A stretch of DNA of 64,000 bases from Paenibacillus algorifonticola (GCF_000971975.1 NZ_KQ040782.1:93127-157126); one strand, 5' to 3'. Counted from the stretch's first letter, positions 1 to 10,180 are shown. The notes: generated by a model from the letters alone, not told the origin. Translations and numbers: made by a program.

Positions 1-1122
1 GCTGCCAAAGGCTATGCGCATCTCCTGCTTCTCAGGCTCCGCTTGCTGTTCCGCACTTGCTTCCTCCGCCTCCTGCCAATCGCTTAAACGCTCCAGCTCG
101 TTCTCCTGCCACGGAGATGTGTCATAACTATTCTGCTCCGCTGCCGCCGGGACGAAAGACTCCTCTTCCTGAAGCGGTTGTCCCCCCGGACTCCAGCCAA
201 AGTCCTCCTCCTGTTGGTTGGCAGAAGCTCCCTGCTGCCTCTCCTGCGCGATACCATGACCAAGCCCAGTCACTGCTGGCTGCTGCGCAAAAGCAGGCGG
301 TGAATTAAAGTTAGCATTAAAGCTAGGCTGCGCTTGAGACTGATCCTGCTCCTGAAACCACTCTGCTGCCGACCAGCCTGCATCACGAGGCGACGAAGAG
401 ATCGTGACGCCAGCCTCCAGCTCTGCTACTTCCCCGCTTTCGCCAGCCGCCTCATATACCCGCTCATCATAAGCATTGTAAGCATCAATCTCGGATGCAG
501 CCTCAATGAACTCTTGAGCTTCTTCCTGCTCCACCCTGAAAGGCAATTGCCCTTCCTGTCCAGCAAAATAAGGCTCGGCTTGCGCCCCCAAAGCGGCCTG
601 GGCAGTCTGGGCGGCCTCAGCAGCCTCGTCAGCGGCGAATGATTCGCCACTCCCCCGCTGAAACTCATCTTCGAACGAAGCCTGATTGGTATCTACGCGA
701 TCATGGACGACGGTGAATGGCTCCTCGCGCCACGCTTCCTCCGGCTCCTGCTGCGGCTCCACGAGAATGCCGCGAAGCGACAGCACCCCAGTAATGTTAA
801 GCGTTCGCGATGATAGCAAATCGACGTCGAAGTTATCAATTTCTACCGTTACATCGTCCAGCCGTGAAATTCGGTTCAGCGGCATCGTAATTTCGACGGG
901 AATAAAATGCTCCAGCGCCTGTAGCGGAACCGCTTCGTTCGTACTGCGATATACCCCGCTCAGCAGCAGCTGGCCTTTCAGTACTGCGTGCTCCCCCTGC
1001 TCAACAACCTGAATGCGAGGTACAAGCTCAATTTCTTCCAGCTCATCGATATCGGCAACTTCATCCGACAGATGCACGCGTTCATACACGTCAAAGCGCA
1101 AGCCTTTCGTTTGATCCGTCAC
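1..1122 (-). CDS. spoVID: SpoVID-like spore coat morphogenetic protein (3' end beyond window)
   Basis: Partial: the frame stays open for 374 codons to the window edge. The N-terminal 130 residues resemble the SpoVID N-terminal domain (LRFDVYERVHL near residue 7, then FIPVEITMPLNRISRLDD around residue 75). The rest seen here is acidic, Gln/Glu/Ala-rich low-complexity linker, as in SpoVID, whose C-terminal LysM domain would lie outside the window. The start is GTG at 1122 with a GGAGG site 8 nt upstream. SpoVID anchors the spore coat during encasement on the forespore surface. Its position after hemL matches the hemAXCDBL-spoVID order of Bacillus. It may have its own sporulation promoter (see 1195-1224). 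Confidence 0.82.
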   Translation of the reverse strand, partial: MTDQTKGLRFDVYERVHLSDEVADIDELEEIELVPRIQVVEQGEHAVLKGQLLLSGVYRSTNEAVPLQALEHFIPVEITMPLNRISRLDDVTVEIDNFDVDLLSSRTLNITGVLSLRGILVEPQQEPEEAWREEPFTVVHDRVDTNQASFEDEFQRGSGESFAADEAAEAAQTAQAALGAQAEPYFAGQEGQLPFRVEQEEAQEFIEAASEIDAYNAYDERVYEAAGESGEVAELEAGVTISSSPRDAGWSAAEWFQEQDQSQAQPSFNANFNSPPAFAQQPAVTGLGHGIAQERQQGASANQQEEDFGWSPGGQPLQEEESFVPAAAEQNSYDTSPWQENELERLSDWQEAEEASAEQQAEPEKQEMRIAFGS

Positions 1123-1194
1123 GCTCAAGTCCTCCCTCCCTATACTGACCCATTTAGACAATGCTTGGGCTAAAAATGCTACTCTCACTAATTA

Positions 1195-1224
1195 TCTATA
1201 TGGGCATAGGGGGGAGAGCATGAC
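1195..1224 (-). promoter_or_regulatory. Possible sigma-E-type promoter for spoVID
   Basis: On the minus strand GTCATGCT (1217-1224) and CATATAGA (1195-1202) are separated by 14 bp, the spacing of mother-cell sigma-E promoters. Both boxes match the consensus only partly, so this is a weak candidate supported mainly by the sporulation role of the downstream gene. Confidence 0.28.
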
Positions 1225-1239
1225 TATCTTTTGCAGCAG

Positions 1240-2214
1240 CTACAATTTAGCGCGCAATTTAGTAAGCCAATCGGGCTCAGGCGCTGCAACTTCGACAGGC
1301 AAATCTGTCCAAGGATGCGCAAAAATAAGCCGTTCGCCATGCAGCGCCTGCGTCTTCATCAGCTGCACAGAGCCGCCATAAAGCGAATCGCCGAGCAACG
1401 GATGACCCAAGTGGCTCATATGGACACGAATTTGATGCGTTCGTCCCGTCTCCAGCTGCAAACGGACCAGCGTCGCCCCTGCATAGTTCTCGGCCGTTTC
1501 ATAGTGGGTTACAGCGGAATCGCCGCCCAGCGCAACACGCCGTCTGGAGCGATGGTGGCGGTCTTTGCCAATCGGAGCGTCAATGGTGCCTGCAGGTGGA
1601 CGCGGACGACCTTGAACAAACGCGATATAGCGGCGGTCAATCGCCTTGCGGCGCATCGCTTCGTCCAGCTTCCACTGGGCGAAATCATTTTTGGAATAAA
1701 GTACGGGGCCCGATGTATCGTCATCGAGACGGTGGATGTGGCGAACAGGCAGCGGATCTTCTCGCAGCAGCATATGACGCGCCGCCGCTTCATCCAGCGT
1801 TCCTGCCTGATTAGCACCTGTGCCATGCACAGCCATGCCTGCCTCCTTGTATAGCACAAGGCAAAAATCATCCTCGAAAAGAACAATAGGACGGGGACTG
1901 CCTTGCGATAGCTTCGCTTGACGGTACAGTGGATCACTAATCAGGTCCACAGCGGGAAACGCGAGCAAACGGATACGCTGCCCATCAAAGCGGATGCCGC
2001 CGACGGAGAACAGCCGATTGATCCATTTTTCCGGAAAAAGAGAACGGGCCAGCAGCCACTGCCGCACTTGGTGCGGATGACTGCCGGCCTCTAGTGTTCC
2101 GGTGTGTTCTCCAGGCTGCCCGTCATAATTTGGTGCAGACCATGAGCCTTCTGACAGCTCCTGCCAATCAAGCTCAAGCCACTCCCCCGCCCGCTTATAG
2201 TGAAGCATTGGCAT
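1240..2214 (-). CDS. RluA-family 23S rRNA/tRNA pseudouridine synthase
   Basis: A 324-residue enzyme of the RluA family, which isomerises uridine to pseudouridine in structured RNA. The signature HRLDDDTSG, containing the catalytic Asp, lies near residue 140, and RLETGRTHQIRVHMSHLGHPLLGD lies near 250 (first 20 residues: RLETGRTHQIRVHMSHLGHP). The start was set to ATG at 2214 because an AGGAGGT site sits 8 nt upstream; a longer frame upstream has no ribosome site and overlaps hemL. The stop is about 118 nt ahead of spoVID and the gene follows hemL by 54 nt, so it is probably co-transcribed with the hem operon. The exact RNA target cannot be told from sequence. Confidence 0.88.
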   Translation of the reverse strand: MPMLHYKRAGEWLELDWQELSEGSWSAPNYDGQPGEHTGTLEAGSHPHQVRQWLLARSLFPEKWINRLFSVGGIRFDGQRIRLLAFPAVDLISDPLYRQAKLSQGSPRPIVLFEDDFCLVLYKEAGMAVHGTGANQAGTLDEAAARHMLLREDPLPVRHIHRLDDDTSGPVLYSKNDFAQWKLDEAMRRKAIDRRYIAFVQGRPRPPAGTIDAPIGKDRHHRSRRRVALGGDSAVTHYETAENYAGATLVRLQLETGRTHQIRVHMSHLGHPLLGDSLYGGSVQLMKTQALHGERLIFAHPWTDLPVEVAAPEPDWLTKLRAKL

Positions 2215-2268
2215 GGAATGAAACCTCCTATTGTCGAATGCAATCGCCCAAATTGCTGCTCGCGGCAA

Positions 2269-3570
2269 CTACAACCTGCTCAAAGCAGTTGCGTTGGCGG
2301 CAATCGTTGCATCAATATCTTCATCAGTATGGACAGCCGACACGAACATGCCTTCAAACTGCGATGGAGCGACGCTTACGCCAAGCTCCAGCATAGCAGC
2401 AAAATACGCCTTGAAGCGATCTAGATCTGCTGTTTTGGCTGTATCGTAATTGATGACATGCGTTTCGGTGAAAAACGGGCATACCATCGAGCCGACACGG
2501 TTGATCGTGGAAGCAACGCCAGCCGCCTTCGCATTCGCTTCAAAGCCGTGCTGCAAACGGACCGCTTGACGCTCCAGCAGCTCATACGTTTCCGGCGTCA
2601 GCAGCTTGAGCGTCGTATAACCAGCAGCCATCGCCAGCGGATTGCCTGACAGCGTACCCGCCTGATAAATCGGACCGCTCGGCGCCATAAGCTCCATCAG
2701 ATCGCGTCTGCCGCCATAAGCGCCGACTGGCAAGCCGCCCCCGATCACCTTGCCGAAGCAAGTGATATCTGGCTTAATGCCATAAAGACCTTGCGCACTG
2801 CTGTAGTGGACGCGAAAGCCCGTCATCACTTCATCAAAAATAAGCAGGCTGCCATATTGCTCCGTTATGTCGCGCAGTCCTTGCAGAAAGCCCGGAAGCG
2901 GCGGGACTACGCCCATGTTTCCGGCAATCGGCTCGACGATGACGCAGGCAATTTCCTCGCCGTATTTTTCAAATACGAGCTTGATCGACTCTATATCATT
3001 GTAAGGCACGGTAATCGTCTGCGAGGCAATGCTTTCCGGCACGCCGGGACTGTCGGGCAAGCCAAGCGTCGCTACACCAGAACCCGCTTTAATGAGCAGG
3101 CTGTCGGCATGGCCGTGGTAAGAGCCTTCAAATTTGACGATTTTGCTGCGCTTCGTAAATCCACGAGCGAGACGCAAAGCACTCATCGTCGCTTCGGTGC
3201 CGGAGTTGACCATCCGGACCACATCAACCGAAGGCACGCGCTCGCATACAAGCTCCGCCATAAGCGTCTCCAGTTCCGTTGGCGCCCCAAAGCTGGTGCC
3301 TTTTTCCGCGGTACGCTTGATCGCTTCAACGACCTCTGGATGCGCATGACCCATAATGAGCGGCCCCCATGAAGCGACGTAATCGATGTAGCTGTTGCCG
3401 TCGATATCAAATACGCGGCTGCCTTGGCCGCGCTCCATATAAACCGGATTCAAACCTACGGATTTAAAAGCGCGAACCGGGCTGTTGACGCCGCCTGGAA
3501 TCACTTGCTTGGCCCGTGCGAATGCCTCGCGTGAGCGAATATCGCTTCTGCCTGTAGATGAATGACTCAT
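2269..3570 (-). CDS. hemL: Glutamate-1-semialdehyde 2,1-aminomutase
   Basis: Full-length (433 aa) PLP-dependent aminomutase of class-III aminotransferase fold. It converts glutamate-1-semialdehyde to 5-aminolevulinate, the second step of the C5 heme pathway after HemA. The PLP lysine is in [17 protein letters not shown] near residue 270. The N-terminal [20 protein letters not shown] motif is typical of HemL. The start ATG is preceded by AAGGGGGATG and lies 3 nt after the hemB stop, so translation is probably coupled. It is the last heme biosynthesis gene of the operon. Confidence 0.97.
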   Translation of the reverse strand: MSHSSTGRSDIRSREAFARAKQVIPGGVNSPVRAFKSVGLNPVYMERGQGSRVFDIDGNSYIDYVASWGPLIMGHAHPEVVEAIKRTAEKGTSFGAPTELETLMAELVCERVPSVDVVRMVNSGTEATMSALRLARGFTKRSKIVKFEGSYHGHADSLLIKAGSGVATLGLPDSPGVPESIASQTITVPYNDIESIKLVFEKYGEEIACVIVEPIAGNMGVVPPLPGFLQGLRDITEQYGSLLIFDEVMTGFRVHYSSAQGLYGIKPDITCFGKVIGGGLPVGAYGGRRDLMELMAPSGPIYQAGTLSGNPLAMAAGYTTLKLLTPETYELLERQAVRLQHGFEANAKAAGVASTINRVGSMVCPFFTETHVINYDTAKTADLDRFKAYFAAMLELGVSVAPSQFEGMFVSAVHTDEDIDATIAANATALSRL

Positions 3571-3573
3571 CGA

Positions 3574-4572
3574 CTATTCATCCCCCTTCAACCAACGTGC
3601 CGCATCCTTCGCGTGGTACGTAATCAGAATGTCCGCGCCCGCGCGCTTCATTCCGGTCAGCGTCTCCAATACGACAGCGCGCTCGTCAATCCAGCCATTT
3701 GCCGCCGCCGCTTTTACCATTGCATATTCGCCGCTCACATTGTACGCCGCCACTGGCAGATCAAAATGCTCCTTCAGCAGGCGAATGACGTCCATATACG
3801 CAAGCGCAGGCTTAACCATCAGCATATCCGCGCCTTCAATGACGTCGGACTCCGCTTCCCGCAGCGCCTCGCGCGCATTGGCAGGGTCCATCTGATACGT
3901 CTTGCGGTCGCCGAATTGCGGCGTTGAATGCGCCGCTTCACGGAACGGGCCGTAAAAGGCGGAAGCATATTTGACCGAGTAGGACAAAATCGGTATATGC
4001 GTAAAGCCCGCTTCATCCAGACCTTCACGAATGGCGCCAACGAAGCCGTCCATCATGTTGGACGGAGCGATCATATCCGCGCCTGCCTCAGCTTGCGAAA
4101 CCGCTGTACGAACGAGCTGTGTCAGTGAAGCATCGTTATCGACCTCTGCGTTGCCTGTACGCTCATGCACATGGATAAGGCCGCAATGACCGTGATCTGT
4201 AAACTGGCAAAGGCAAGTATCCGCTACAACGAGCAGCTCAGGCGCCCAGCCCTTTACAGCACGAATAGCCTCTTGCACAATACCGTCAGGAGCAAATGCA
4301 GAAGTACCTTCGCTATCCTTGTCATCTGGAACGCCAAACAGCATGACGGATGGAATGCCCAGAGCCGTAACTTCCCTGATTTCCGCTTCCAATCGATCTA
4401 ATGAAAAATGATAAACGCCCGGCATCGATGTGATCTCTTCCTTCACATTCGTGCCCACCGTCACAAAAATCGGATAAATAAAATCATTAGCAGAAAGCGC
4501 CGTTTCCCTCACCATGCTGCGAAGAGCGGCGGATTGCCGCAATCTCCGATGTCTTACGACAGGAAATGCCAT
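3574..4572 (-). CDS. hemB: Porphobilinogen synthase (delta-aminolevulinic acid dehydratase)
   Basis: A 332-residue cytosolic enzyme that condenses two 5-aminolevulinate molecules into porphobilinogen. The cysteine-rich metal site [14 protein letters not shown] near residue 120 marks the zinc-binding form. The two active-site lysines are in [14 protein letters not shown] (about 200) and [12 protein letters not shown] (about 250). The start is ATG at 4572 with GGAGGAGG 8 nt upstream; a frame extension to 4590 begins with TTG inside that ribosome site and is unlikely. It lies between cobA/hemD and hemL in the heme operon. Confidence 0.96.
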   Translation of the reverse strand: MAFPVVRHRRLRQSAALRSMVRETALSANDFIYPIFVTVGTNVKEEITSMPGVYHFSLDRLEAEIREVTALGIPSVMLFGVPDDKDSEGTSAFAPDGIVQEAIRAVKGWAPELLVVADTCLCQFTDHGHCGLIHVHERTGNAEVDNDASLTQLVRTAVSQAEAGADMIAPSNMMDGFVGAIREGLDEAGFTHIPILSYSVKYASAFYGPFREAAHSTPQFGDRKTYQMDPANAREALREAESDVIEGADMLMVKPALAYMDVIRLLKEHFDLPVAAYNVSGEYAMVKAAAANGWIDERAVVLETLTGMKRAGADILITYHAKDAARWLKGDE

Positions 4573-4691
4573 CTTCCATTCCTCCTCCAACTGTTTTGTG
4601 AAGCCTATGTCGCGCCAATTATGGCTGGCCCTTGCCTCTTTTGTTATCTAAACGAAATACTTGCCCATCCATCTATTAGAAAAATAATGCC

Positions 4692-6239
4692 TTATTCCCG
4701 TTCCGCGCTGCGGTACTTAATCATCGCATCAATAAGCGATGATATCGTCGCCTGTTCAGCCTCAGCAGCTACGCGCAAGCCCGCTTCTCTCATCTTTGCT
4801 GACGTCAGCGGCCCAATGCTGATAGCCGGAATGTCCAAAATCGCCTGCACAGGATCGCTTATGCCACTGCGGCGCAGCTTCTCCAGCAAGTTCGTCACCG
4901 TCGAAGAGCTGGTGAACGTAATCATGTGAATCTGCTTCTCGTCGATCCATTCCAGCACCTGATCATCCTGCGTATCGGCAAGCACGGTCTCGTATACGTC
5001 GATTTCCGTTGGCAGCAGTCCTTTGGCTGCCAATTCGCGCGGCAGCACCTCGCGTGCCAAATCACCGCGCGGCAGCAGTACCCGCTCGCCAGCTTGCAGC
5101 TCTCCTGCAAGCTGCTCCAGCAGCCCTTCTGCCTGAAACTTTGCCGGCAGCAGCTCGGCAGTCAGCCCGCGATTTTCCAGCGCTTCGGCTGTCCTCGGGC
5201 CAACGGCAGCAATTCTAGCCTTATGGAAACGCCGGATATCAATGCCGAACCGTCTCAGCCAACGATAGAAATAGTCCACGCCGTTTACGCTCGTGAACAT
5301 CAGCCAGCCATAATGCTCCGCTTCCTCCAGCGCAGCGCGCAGTGTAGCGACCGCTGCGGCCTCCTCAGGCTCGCGGATATCAATGACAGGGTATTCGCAT
5401 GGCTCACCGCCCAGCTCATCTACAAGGTCAGCCAGCTCGCTTGCTTGTGCTCTCGCTCTCGTCACCAGCACGCGCGTGCCGAACAGCGGCTTGCTTTCGT
5501 ACCACTGCAATTGCTCGCGCTGCAGCACGACATCGCCAACGACAATGACAGCCGGCGGCTGAAAATTCGCCTCGCGCACCATTTGCTCAATCGTAGCCAG
5601 CGTGCCGACAATCGTCTGCTGCTCGACTCTGGTGCCCCAACGCACCAGTGCAACAGGCGTTGTGCCAGGCTTGCCATATTTCATTAACTGATCGGCGATA
5701 TAGCCAATTTTGGCTACGCCCATCAGAAAAATAAGCGTTCCTGTAGCATTGGTTACCTTGTCCCAATAAATCGAGCGGTCCAGCTTATCAGGGCTTTCAT
5801 GTCCCGTTATGATCGAAAGCGAGGACGCAAAATCACGATGCGTCACCGGAATTCCAGCGTAAGCAGGCACAGCAATCGCGGAAGTAATGCCCGGCACGAT
5901 TTCAAAGCCTATGCCGTTTTCCTTAAGCAGCCCTGCTTCCTCGCCTACGCGGCCAAAAATCGTCGGATCGCCGCCCTTAAGCCGCGTCACCACCTTGCCT
6001 TGCAAAGCAAGGTCAACAAGCAGCTGGTTAATTTCCTCCTGCTTCATCGTGTGGCGGTCGGGAAGCTTGCCTACGTATACCTTCTCGGCACCTGGCTTCA
6101 TATGCGCAAGCAGCCTAGGGCTTGCCAAGCGGTCATAGACGACAACATCGCTTTTCTTCAAATATTCCAAGCCGCGCAGCGTAATCAGCTTGGCGTCTCC
6201 CGGACCCGCACCAACCAAATAAACGATACCTTTCCCCAT
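4692..6239 (-). CDS. cobA-hemD: Fused uroporphyrinogen-III C-methyltransferase / uroporphyrinogen-III synthase
   Basis: A 515-residue two-domain protein. Residues 1 to about 245 are a SAM-dependent uroporphyrinogen-III methyltransferase (VGAGPGDAKLITLRG at the start, then VVTRLKGGDPTIFGRVGEE near 90 and PVALVRWGT near 195), which makes precorrin-2 for siroheme or cobalamin. Residues 255 to 505 are a uroporphyrinogen-III synthase (VLVTRARAQASELADLV; FTSVNGVDYF; AVGPRTAEAL), which cyclises hydroxymethylbilane. Both activities meet at uroporphyrinogen III, so the fusion places the siroheme branch point in one polypeptide. The start ATG 6239 is preferred; GTG at 6242 is possible, and GGGGGAT serves either. 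Only 2-5 nt separate it from hemC. Confidence 0.94.
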   Translation of the reverse strand: MGKGIVYLVGAGPGDAKLITLRGLEYLKKSDVVVYDRLASPRLLAHMKPGAEKVYVGKLPDRHTMKQEEINQLLVDLALQGKVVTRLKGGDPTIFGRVGEEAGLLKENGIGFEIVPGITSAIAVPAYAGIPVTHRDFASSLSIITGHESPDKLDRSIYWDKVTNATGTLIFLMGVAKIGYIADQLMKYGKPGTTPVALVRWGTRVEQQTIVGTLATIEQMVREANFQPPAVIVVGDVVLQREQLQWYESKPLFGTRVLVTRARAQASELADLVDELGGEPCEYPVIDIREPEEAAAVATLRAALEEAEHYGWLMFTSVNGVDYFYRWLRRFGIDIRRFHKARIAAVGPRTAEALENRGLTAELLPAKFQAEGLLEQLAGELQAGERVLLPRGDLAREVLPRELAAKGLLPTEIDVYETVLADTQDDQVLEWIDEKQIHMITFTSSSTVTNLLEKLRRSGISDPVQAILDIPAISIGPLTSAKMREAGLRVAAEAEQATISSLIDAMIKYRSAERE

Positions 6240-6244
6240 CACTA

Positions 6245-7216
6245 CTATCCCCCGATTTCCGCTAAAATGCGGTCCGCTCCTCTTGCAATGAGTGCTGCGG
6301 CAACTTCCTTGCCCAGCGCCTCTGGATCGCTGCCCGTCTTGATTTCCTTCAGCAGCACTTCTCCATCCGCCGATCCTACAATTCCCGTCAGCGTAAGCTC
6401 AGCGCCTTCCAGCGTTCCGTCTGCACCTTTACGCACAACAGCATGGGCGCCAATCGGAATTTGGCAGCCGCCATTGAGTGCGCCAAGAAAGCTCCGCTCG
6501 GCACGTACCGCGTAGGCCGTTTCACCGTCATTAAATAAATCAAGCAGCCCACGGATCTGCTCATCATTTTCCCGGCATTCAATGCCAAGCGCCCCTTGTC
6601 CAACTGCAGGCACCGATACGTCCTCCGGCAGAAAGGCGGATATGCGGTTTTCCCATCCCATACGATTAAGTCCAGCTGCAGCTAGAACGACTGCATCGTA
6701 GCCTTCCGTCTCCAGCTTGCGGATACGCGAATCAATGTTTCCCCTGATCGATTCCACTACAAGGTCAGGGCGCAGGTTTTTGAGCTGGCAGGAGCGTCGC
6801 AAGCTGCTGGTGCCTACTTTAGCACCATGCGGCAAATCAGCCAGACTCCCTCCTTGCTTCATAATGAGGCAATCCCGCGGATCAACACGCTTCGGAACCG
6901 CACCGTTCATTAAGCCCTCAGGCAGCTCGTACGGCATGTCCTTCATGCTGTGAACCGCCATATCGATTTCGCCATCCAGCAGCGCTTGCTCGATTTCCTT
7001 TACGAATAACCCTTTCCCGCCAACCTTCGATAACGTCACATCGAGAATTTGATCGCCTTTTGTGACGATTTTCCGAATTTCAAACGCATAGTCGAAGCCA
7101 TGCTGCTCGCTGATTCGTTTCAGCTCGTCAATTACTTGTCCCGTTTGCGTAAGCGCCAATGCACTCTGGCGGGTTCCGACGATTATGGTACGCTTTTCCT
7201 TATTGTTTGCTGCCAT
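6245..7216 (-). CDS. hemC: Porphobilinogen deaminase (hydroxymethylbilane synthase)
   Basis: A 323-residue enzyme that polymerises four porphobilinogens into hydroxymethylbilane. The N-terminus has the family pattern [32 protein letters not shown] near residue 245 holds the cysteine that carries the dipyrromethane cofactor. [13 protein letters not shown] near 85 and [16 protein letters not shown] near 135 are substrate-site segments. The start ATG directly follows the upstream TAA stop, with AGGAGG 9 nt upstream, so translation is probably coupled to the preceding gene. Its product is used by the HemD domain of the next gene. Confidence 0.96.
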   Translation of the reverse strand: MAANNKEKRTIIVGTRQSALALTQTGQVIDELKRISEQHGFDYAFEIRKIVTKGDQILDVTLSKVGGKGLFVKEIEQALLDGEIDMAVHSMKDMPYELPEGLMNGAVPKRVDPRDCLIMKQGGSLADLPHGAKVGTSSLRRSCQLKNLRPDLVVESIRGNIDSRIRKLETEGYDAVVLAAAGLNRMGWENRISAFLPEDVSVPAVGQGALGIECRENDEQIRGLLDLFNDGETAYAVRAERSFLGALNGGCQIPIGAHAVVRKGADGTLEGAELTLTGIVGSADGEVLLKEIKTGSDPEALGKEVAAALIARGADRILAEIGG

Positions 7217-7861
7217 TTATGTATTCCTCCTGTCAGTTGCTGCGATGAGCCGCTTAATCCAGGCATCTATATCGCCGTCTTCCTCGCCTTGCCATGGCGC
7301 TTCATGCGCCGCAAGCTTCAACACTTCACGCCGCAGCCCGCGATCGCCAATTGTGAGCTTCACCCGTTCACGAAGCTCCTTCAGCCTAGCTGTAATGCCG
7401 ATATATTCCGGACCGTACCGCTGCGCAAGCTCCTCCCGAATACGAGAGGACAACGCCGGGCTCGCTCCGGATGCCGACACGGTAACGACCAGCTCGCCGC
7501 GCCGCACAACCGACGGATTAATAAAAGTTCCAGCCTCGGCCTCATCTGCACGATTAACCCAGATGCCTGCCTGCTCGCCATCCAGCGCAATTTGGCGATT
7601 CAGCTCCGCCTGATCCGTAGCGGCAAACAGCAACCTCGCTGCCAGCGCATCCTCGCTCGCATAAGCTCTTGCTTCCGTCTCAATGTGACCGGCATGCGCA
7701 AGCTCCTCCAGCTGGGGCGTGAAGACAAGCGCAATGACCGTCACCTGATCCGCTCCTGCCTCAAGCAGCCCTAGCACCTTGCGCTCGGCAATCGGGCCGC
7801 CGCCCACGACGATACAGCGGATACCTTGAAGCTTTAGCATTACCGGATAATAGCCGTTCAT
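7217..7861 (-). CDS. Precorrin-2 dehydrogenase (SirC/Met8 family)
   Basis: About 214 residues. The N-terminus contains the NAD-binding stretch CIVVGGGPIAERKVLGLLEA of precorrin-2 dehydrogenases, and RRGELVVTVSASGASPALS near residue 115 is also typical. It oxidises precorrin-2 to sirohydrochlorin, the step after the CobA domain, so siroheme synthesis is embedded in the heme operon. Whether it also inserts iron, as in Met8p, cannot be judged. The start ATG at 7861 has AGGTGA just upstream; GTG at 7870 is the alternative. Bacillus subtilis lacks this gene in its hem operon. Confidence 0.87.
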   Translation of the reverse strand: MNGYYPVMLKLQGIRCIVVGGGPIAERKVLGLLEAGADQVTVIALVFTPQLEELAHAGHIETEARAYASEDALAARLLFAATDQAELNRQIALDGEQAGIWVNRADEAEAGTFINPSVVRRGELVVTVSASGASPALSSRIREELAQRYGPEYIGITARLKELRERVKLTIGDRGLRREVLKLAAHEAPWQGEEDGDIDAWIKRLIAATDRRNT

Positions 7862-7877
7862 AAACTTCACCTAACTT

Positions 7878-8690
7878 CTAATGAAAATTAGATACGTAGC
7901 TTGCCAGCAAATTGAGAACTAGGAAGCTGAACGCCACAATATGCAGCTTCGCAAGCTGCGTACTCGTGCGGTTAAGCAACGACCGGTTTACAACAAAAAT
8001 AATATATACAATTAAAGCGAGGAAAGAAGTGATTACTTTCCAATCTAATAACAGCGTCGAACGTCCTTCAATGAGCAGCAGCGTCACTGCAAGCGACAGC
8101 GACAAAGCAAGCAGTGGAACGCCGATAATGACAGCGCGATCAGAATATCTTTCAATTTTATCAAGGCTTGGGAGCCTTCTCACATATTTGGACCAGCGTT
8201 TCTCCTTCAGCTCCCGATGAAGGAAAATATACATGCCGGCGAAAATAACGCCTATTGTCAGTGACACATAGGAAACAAGCACGAGGCTAATATGCACAAT
8301 CAGCAGCTCTCTTGCTGTTGTGGAAATCGCGAACATCGCCTCATTGCCCGGCTTGCTGTAAAGATTAAGCGCCAGCACGGAAAAACCAACGACGTTTACG
8401 AGAAACACAATAAACTCTATTTTGAAAAATCGGCTGATTACAAGCGATATAGAAACCAAGAGCCAGCAAAACCCCAGCCAATATTCAAAGGTTGATATCG
8501 TGGCCACTTCAAAATGCGACACGATTCGCGAAATTAGAAATAGCGTCTGTAAAATCCATACAAAAATAAGTAGCCCTGTACCCATCCGTTTCGCTCTCCG
8601 GCTTGCGTCCATAAAATCGGAGAAATAAAACAGAAGGCTCAGGGCGTATACATAAAGTATCGCGTCATACAACCAGTTTAGCGTTGCCAT
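7878..8690 (-). CDS. hemX: HemX/CcsA-like integral membrane protein
   Basis: A 270-residue protein with about eight hydrophobic segments, matching the cytochrome c assembly (CcsA/HemX) family. Typical elements are the early YALSLLFYFSDF segment and the LLIVHISLVLVSYVSLTIG segment near residue 130, the usual position of the conserved histidine. In Bacillus HemX lowers the cellular amount of HemA. The start ATG at 8690 has GGAGG 5 nt upstream; a GTG 12 nt earlier overlaps that site. It lies immediately after hemA, as in B. subtilis. Confidence 0.88.
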   Translation of the reverse strand: MATLNWLYDAILYVYALSLLFYFSDFMDASRRAKRMGTGLLIFVWILQTLFLISRIVSHFEVATISTFEYWLGFCWLLVSISLVISRFFKIEFIVFLVNVVGFSVLALNLYSKPGNEAMFAISTTARELLIVHISLVLVSYVSLTIGVIFAGMYIFLHRELKEKRWSKYVRRLPSLDKIERYSDRAVIIGVPLLALSLSLAVTLLLIEGRSTLLLDWKVITSFLALIVYIIFVVNRSLLNRTSTQLAKLHIVAFSFLVLNLLASYVSNFH

Positions 8691-8736
8691 AAATGCCTCC
8701 ACATCGCCGCCCTATGCGTCTGTCAAGAGCGTGCTT

Positions 8737-10119
8737 CTACCGAAGGGCAGAAGCCAATGCTGCCGTAGCTGCAGGTGATTGCACATTTTTCATTTTTACT
8801 GCAGCCGCCTCGGCAGCTTCCGCTTTAAGCTCAGCCTGCTGCGACTTGTCCAATTGCTCTTCCAGTGCAAAAAGCTTTACAAACATGTCCATCGCTTCGT
8901 CAGCACGTCTTTCTCCGGCCATTTCCTTGATCCGCAAAATAGGGTCCTGCATCATTTGATTGACAATGCTCTTCGTCAGCTTTCTAATTACTTTAAGCTC
9001 ATGCTCGTCCAGATCCGGAAGCTTGTTCGTCAAGCTGTTGAACGTCTCCTCATGAATCTCTGCTGCTTTCGTCTGCAGCGCCCGAATGAGCGGCACGACA
9101 CCTAGCGTTTTGTACCATTGCTCAAACAGATCCATTTCCTGAGCGATCATCGTTTCGATTTTGGCGGCTTCCTTGCGGCGCTGTTCTAAGTTACTTTCCA
9201 CAATGCCCTCCAAATCGTCAATGTCATATAAAAAGACGTTGTCCACCGCAGCAATCGTTGGATCAATATCCCTTGGAACGGCGATATCAATCATGAACAG
9301 CGGCTTTGATCTCCGGCGCTGCATGGCGCTTGCGACAACCTGACGCGTAAGCACGAAGCTGTCTGCTCCAGTCGAACTAATAACGATATCGGCTTCATGC
9401 AGCCTATTCGTCGCTTCGTCCATAGAGCAGGCTATTCCGTTAAACTTGTCTGCCAATTGAACGGCTCGTTCATACGTCCGATTCACGACGATGACCCGAT
9501 CAGCACCATTCGCGTACAGATGCTTCGCTGTCAGCTCGCCCGTCTCGCCAGCGCCAATCAGCATAACCGTCTTCTTCGCAAATTGACCGAATATCCGTTT
9601 GCCGAGCTCTACAGCTGCATAGCTGACCGATACGGCGGATTCGCCAATTGTCGTCTCGGAATGCGCCCGTTTTGCCATCGTAATCGCCTGCTTGAACAAC
9701 GTATTAAACAACGTTCCCGTCGCTTTCTGCTGCTGGGCCAGTGCGAAAGCATCCTTCACTTGTCCAAGAATTTGCGTCTCGCCGATAATCATCGAATCCA
9801 GACCGCTCGTTACGTGGAAAAGATGCTCAATGGCCTTCTCATCCTCATACATATATAAATGATTCGTAAATTCTTTCCTCGGCAGGTTGAACCACTGCTC
9901 CATAAAGCCGCGGATATGGTGCCCGCACAATTGATGCCTGTCCACCACCGCATACAATTCTGTCCGATTGCAGGTCGCCACAATGACACATTCCAAAATG
10001 CTGTCTGTATTCATAAGCTGTTTGACAGCCTCCGGCAGCTCTTTTTCCGAAAACGCAAAACGTTCTCTCACTTCTACTGGAGCTGTACGGTAGTTAAGAC
10101 CTACTGTAATGATGTGCAT
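8737..10119 (-). CDS. hemA: Glutamyl-tRNA reductase
   Basis: A 460-residue, NADPH-dependent enzyme that reduces glutamyl-tRNA to glutamate-1-semialdehyde, the committed step of C5 heme synthesis. Visible family motifs are ITVGLNYRTAPVEVRERF at the N-terminus, VATCNRTELYAV around residue 50 with the catalytic Cys, GETQILGQVKDAF near 115 and the nucleotide-binding LIGAGETGELTAKHL near 190. The C-terminal dimerisation region ends in an Ala-rich tail. Start ATG 10119 was chosen over GTG 10128 because the latter sits too close to the GGGAGG site. It is the first gene of the hem operon, with a promoter at 10172-10180. Confidence 0.96.
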   Translation of the reverse strand: MHIITVGLNYRTAPVEVRERFAFSEKELPEAVKQLMNTDSILECVIVATCNRTELYAVVDRHQLCGHHIRGFMEQWFNLPRKEFTNHLYMYEDEKAIEHLFHVTSGLDSMIIGETQILGQVKDAFALAQQQKATGTLFNTLFKQAITMAKRAHSETTIGESAVSVSYAAVELGKRIFGQFAKKTVMLIGAGETGELTAKHLYANGADRVIVVNRTYERAVQLADKFNGIACSMDEATNRLHEADIVISSTGADSFVLTRQVVASAMQRRRSKPLFMIDIAVPRDIDPTIAAVDNVFLYDIDDLEGIVESNLEQRRKEAAKIETMIAQEMDLFEQWYKTLGVVPLIRALQTKAAEIHEETFNSLTNKLPDLDEHELKVIRKLTKSIVNQMMQDPILRIKEMAGERRADEAMDMFVKLFALEEQLDKSQQAELKAEAAEAAAVKMKNVQSPAATAALASALR

Positions 10120-10171
10120 GTGTGTCACCTGCCTCCCTTATCAAATTGCCGCGTTTCGTTCTTTCTACGCC

Positions 10172-10180
10172 ATTATAGCA
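10172..10180 (-). promoter_or_regulatory. Extended -10 promoter of the hem operon
   Basis: On the minus strand TGCTATAAT is an extended -10 element about 55 nt upstream of the hemA start. No convincing -35 box is seen at 16-18 bp, which fits an extended -10 promoter. It lies between the speD terminator hairpin and hemA, so the operon starts here. Confidence 0.6.
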
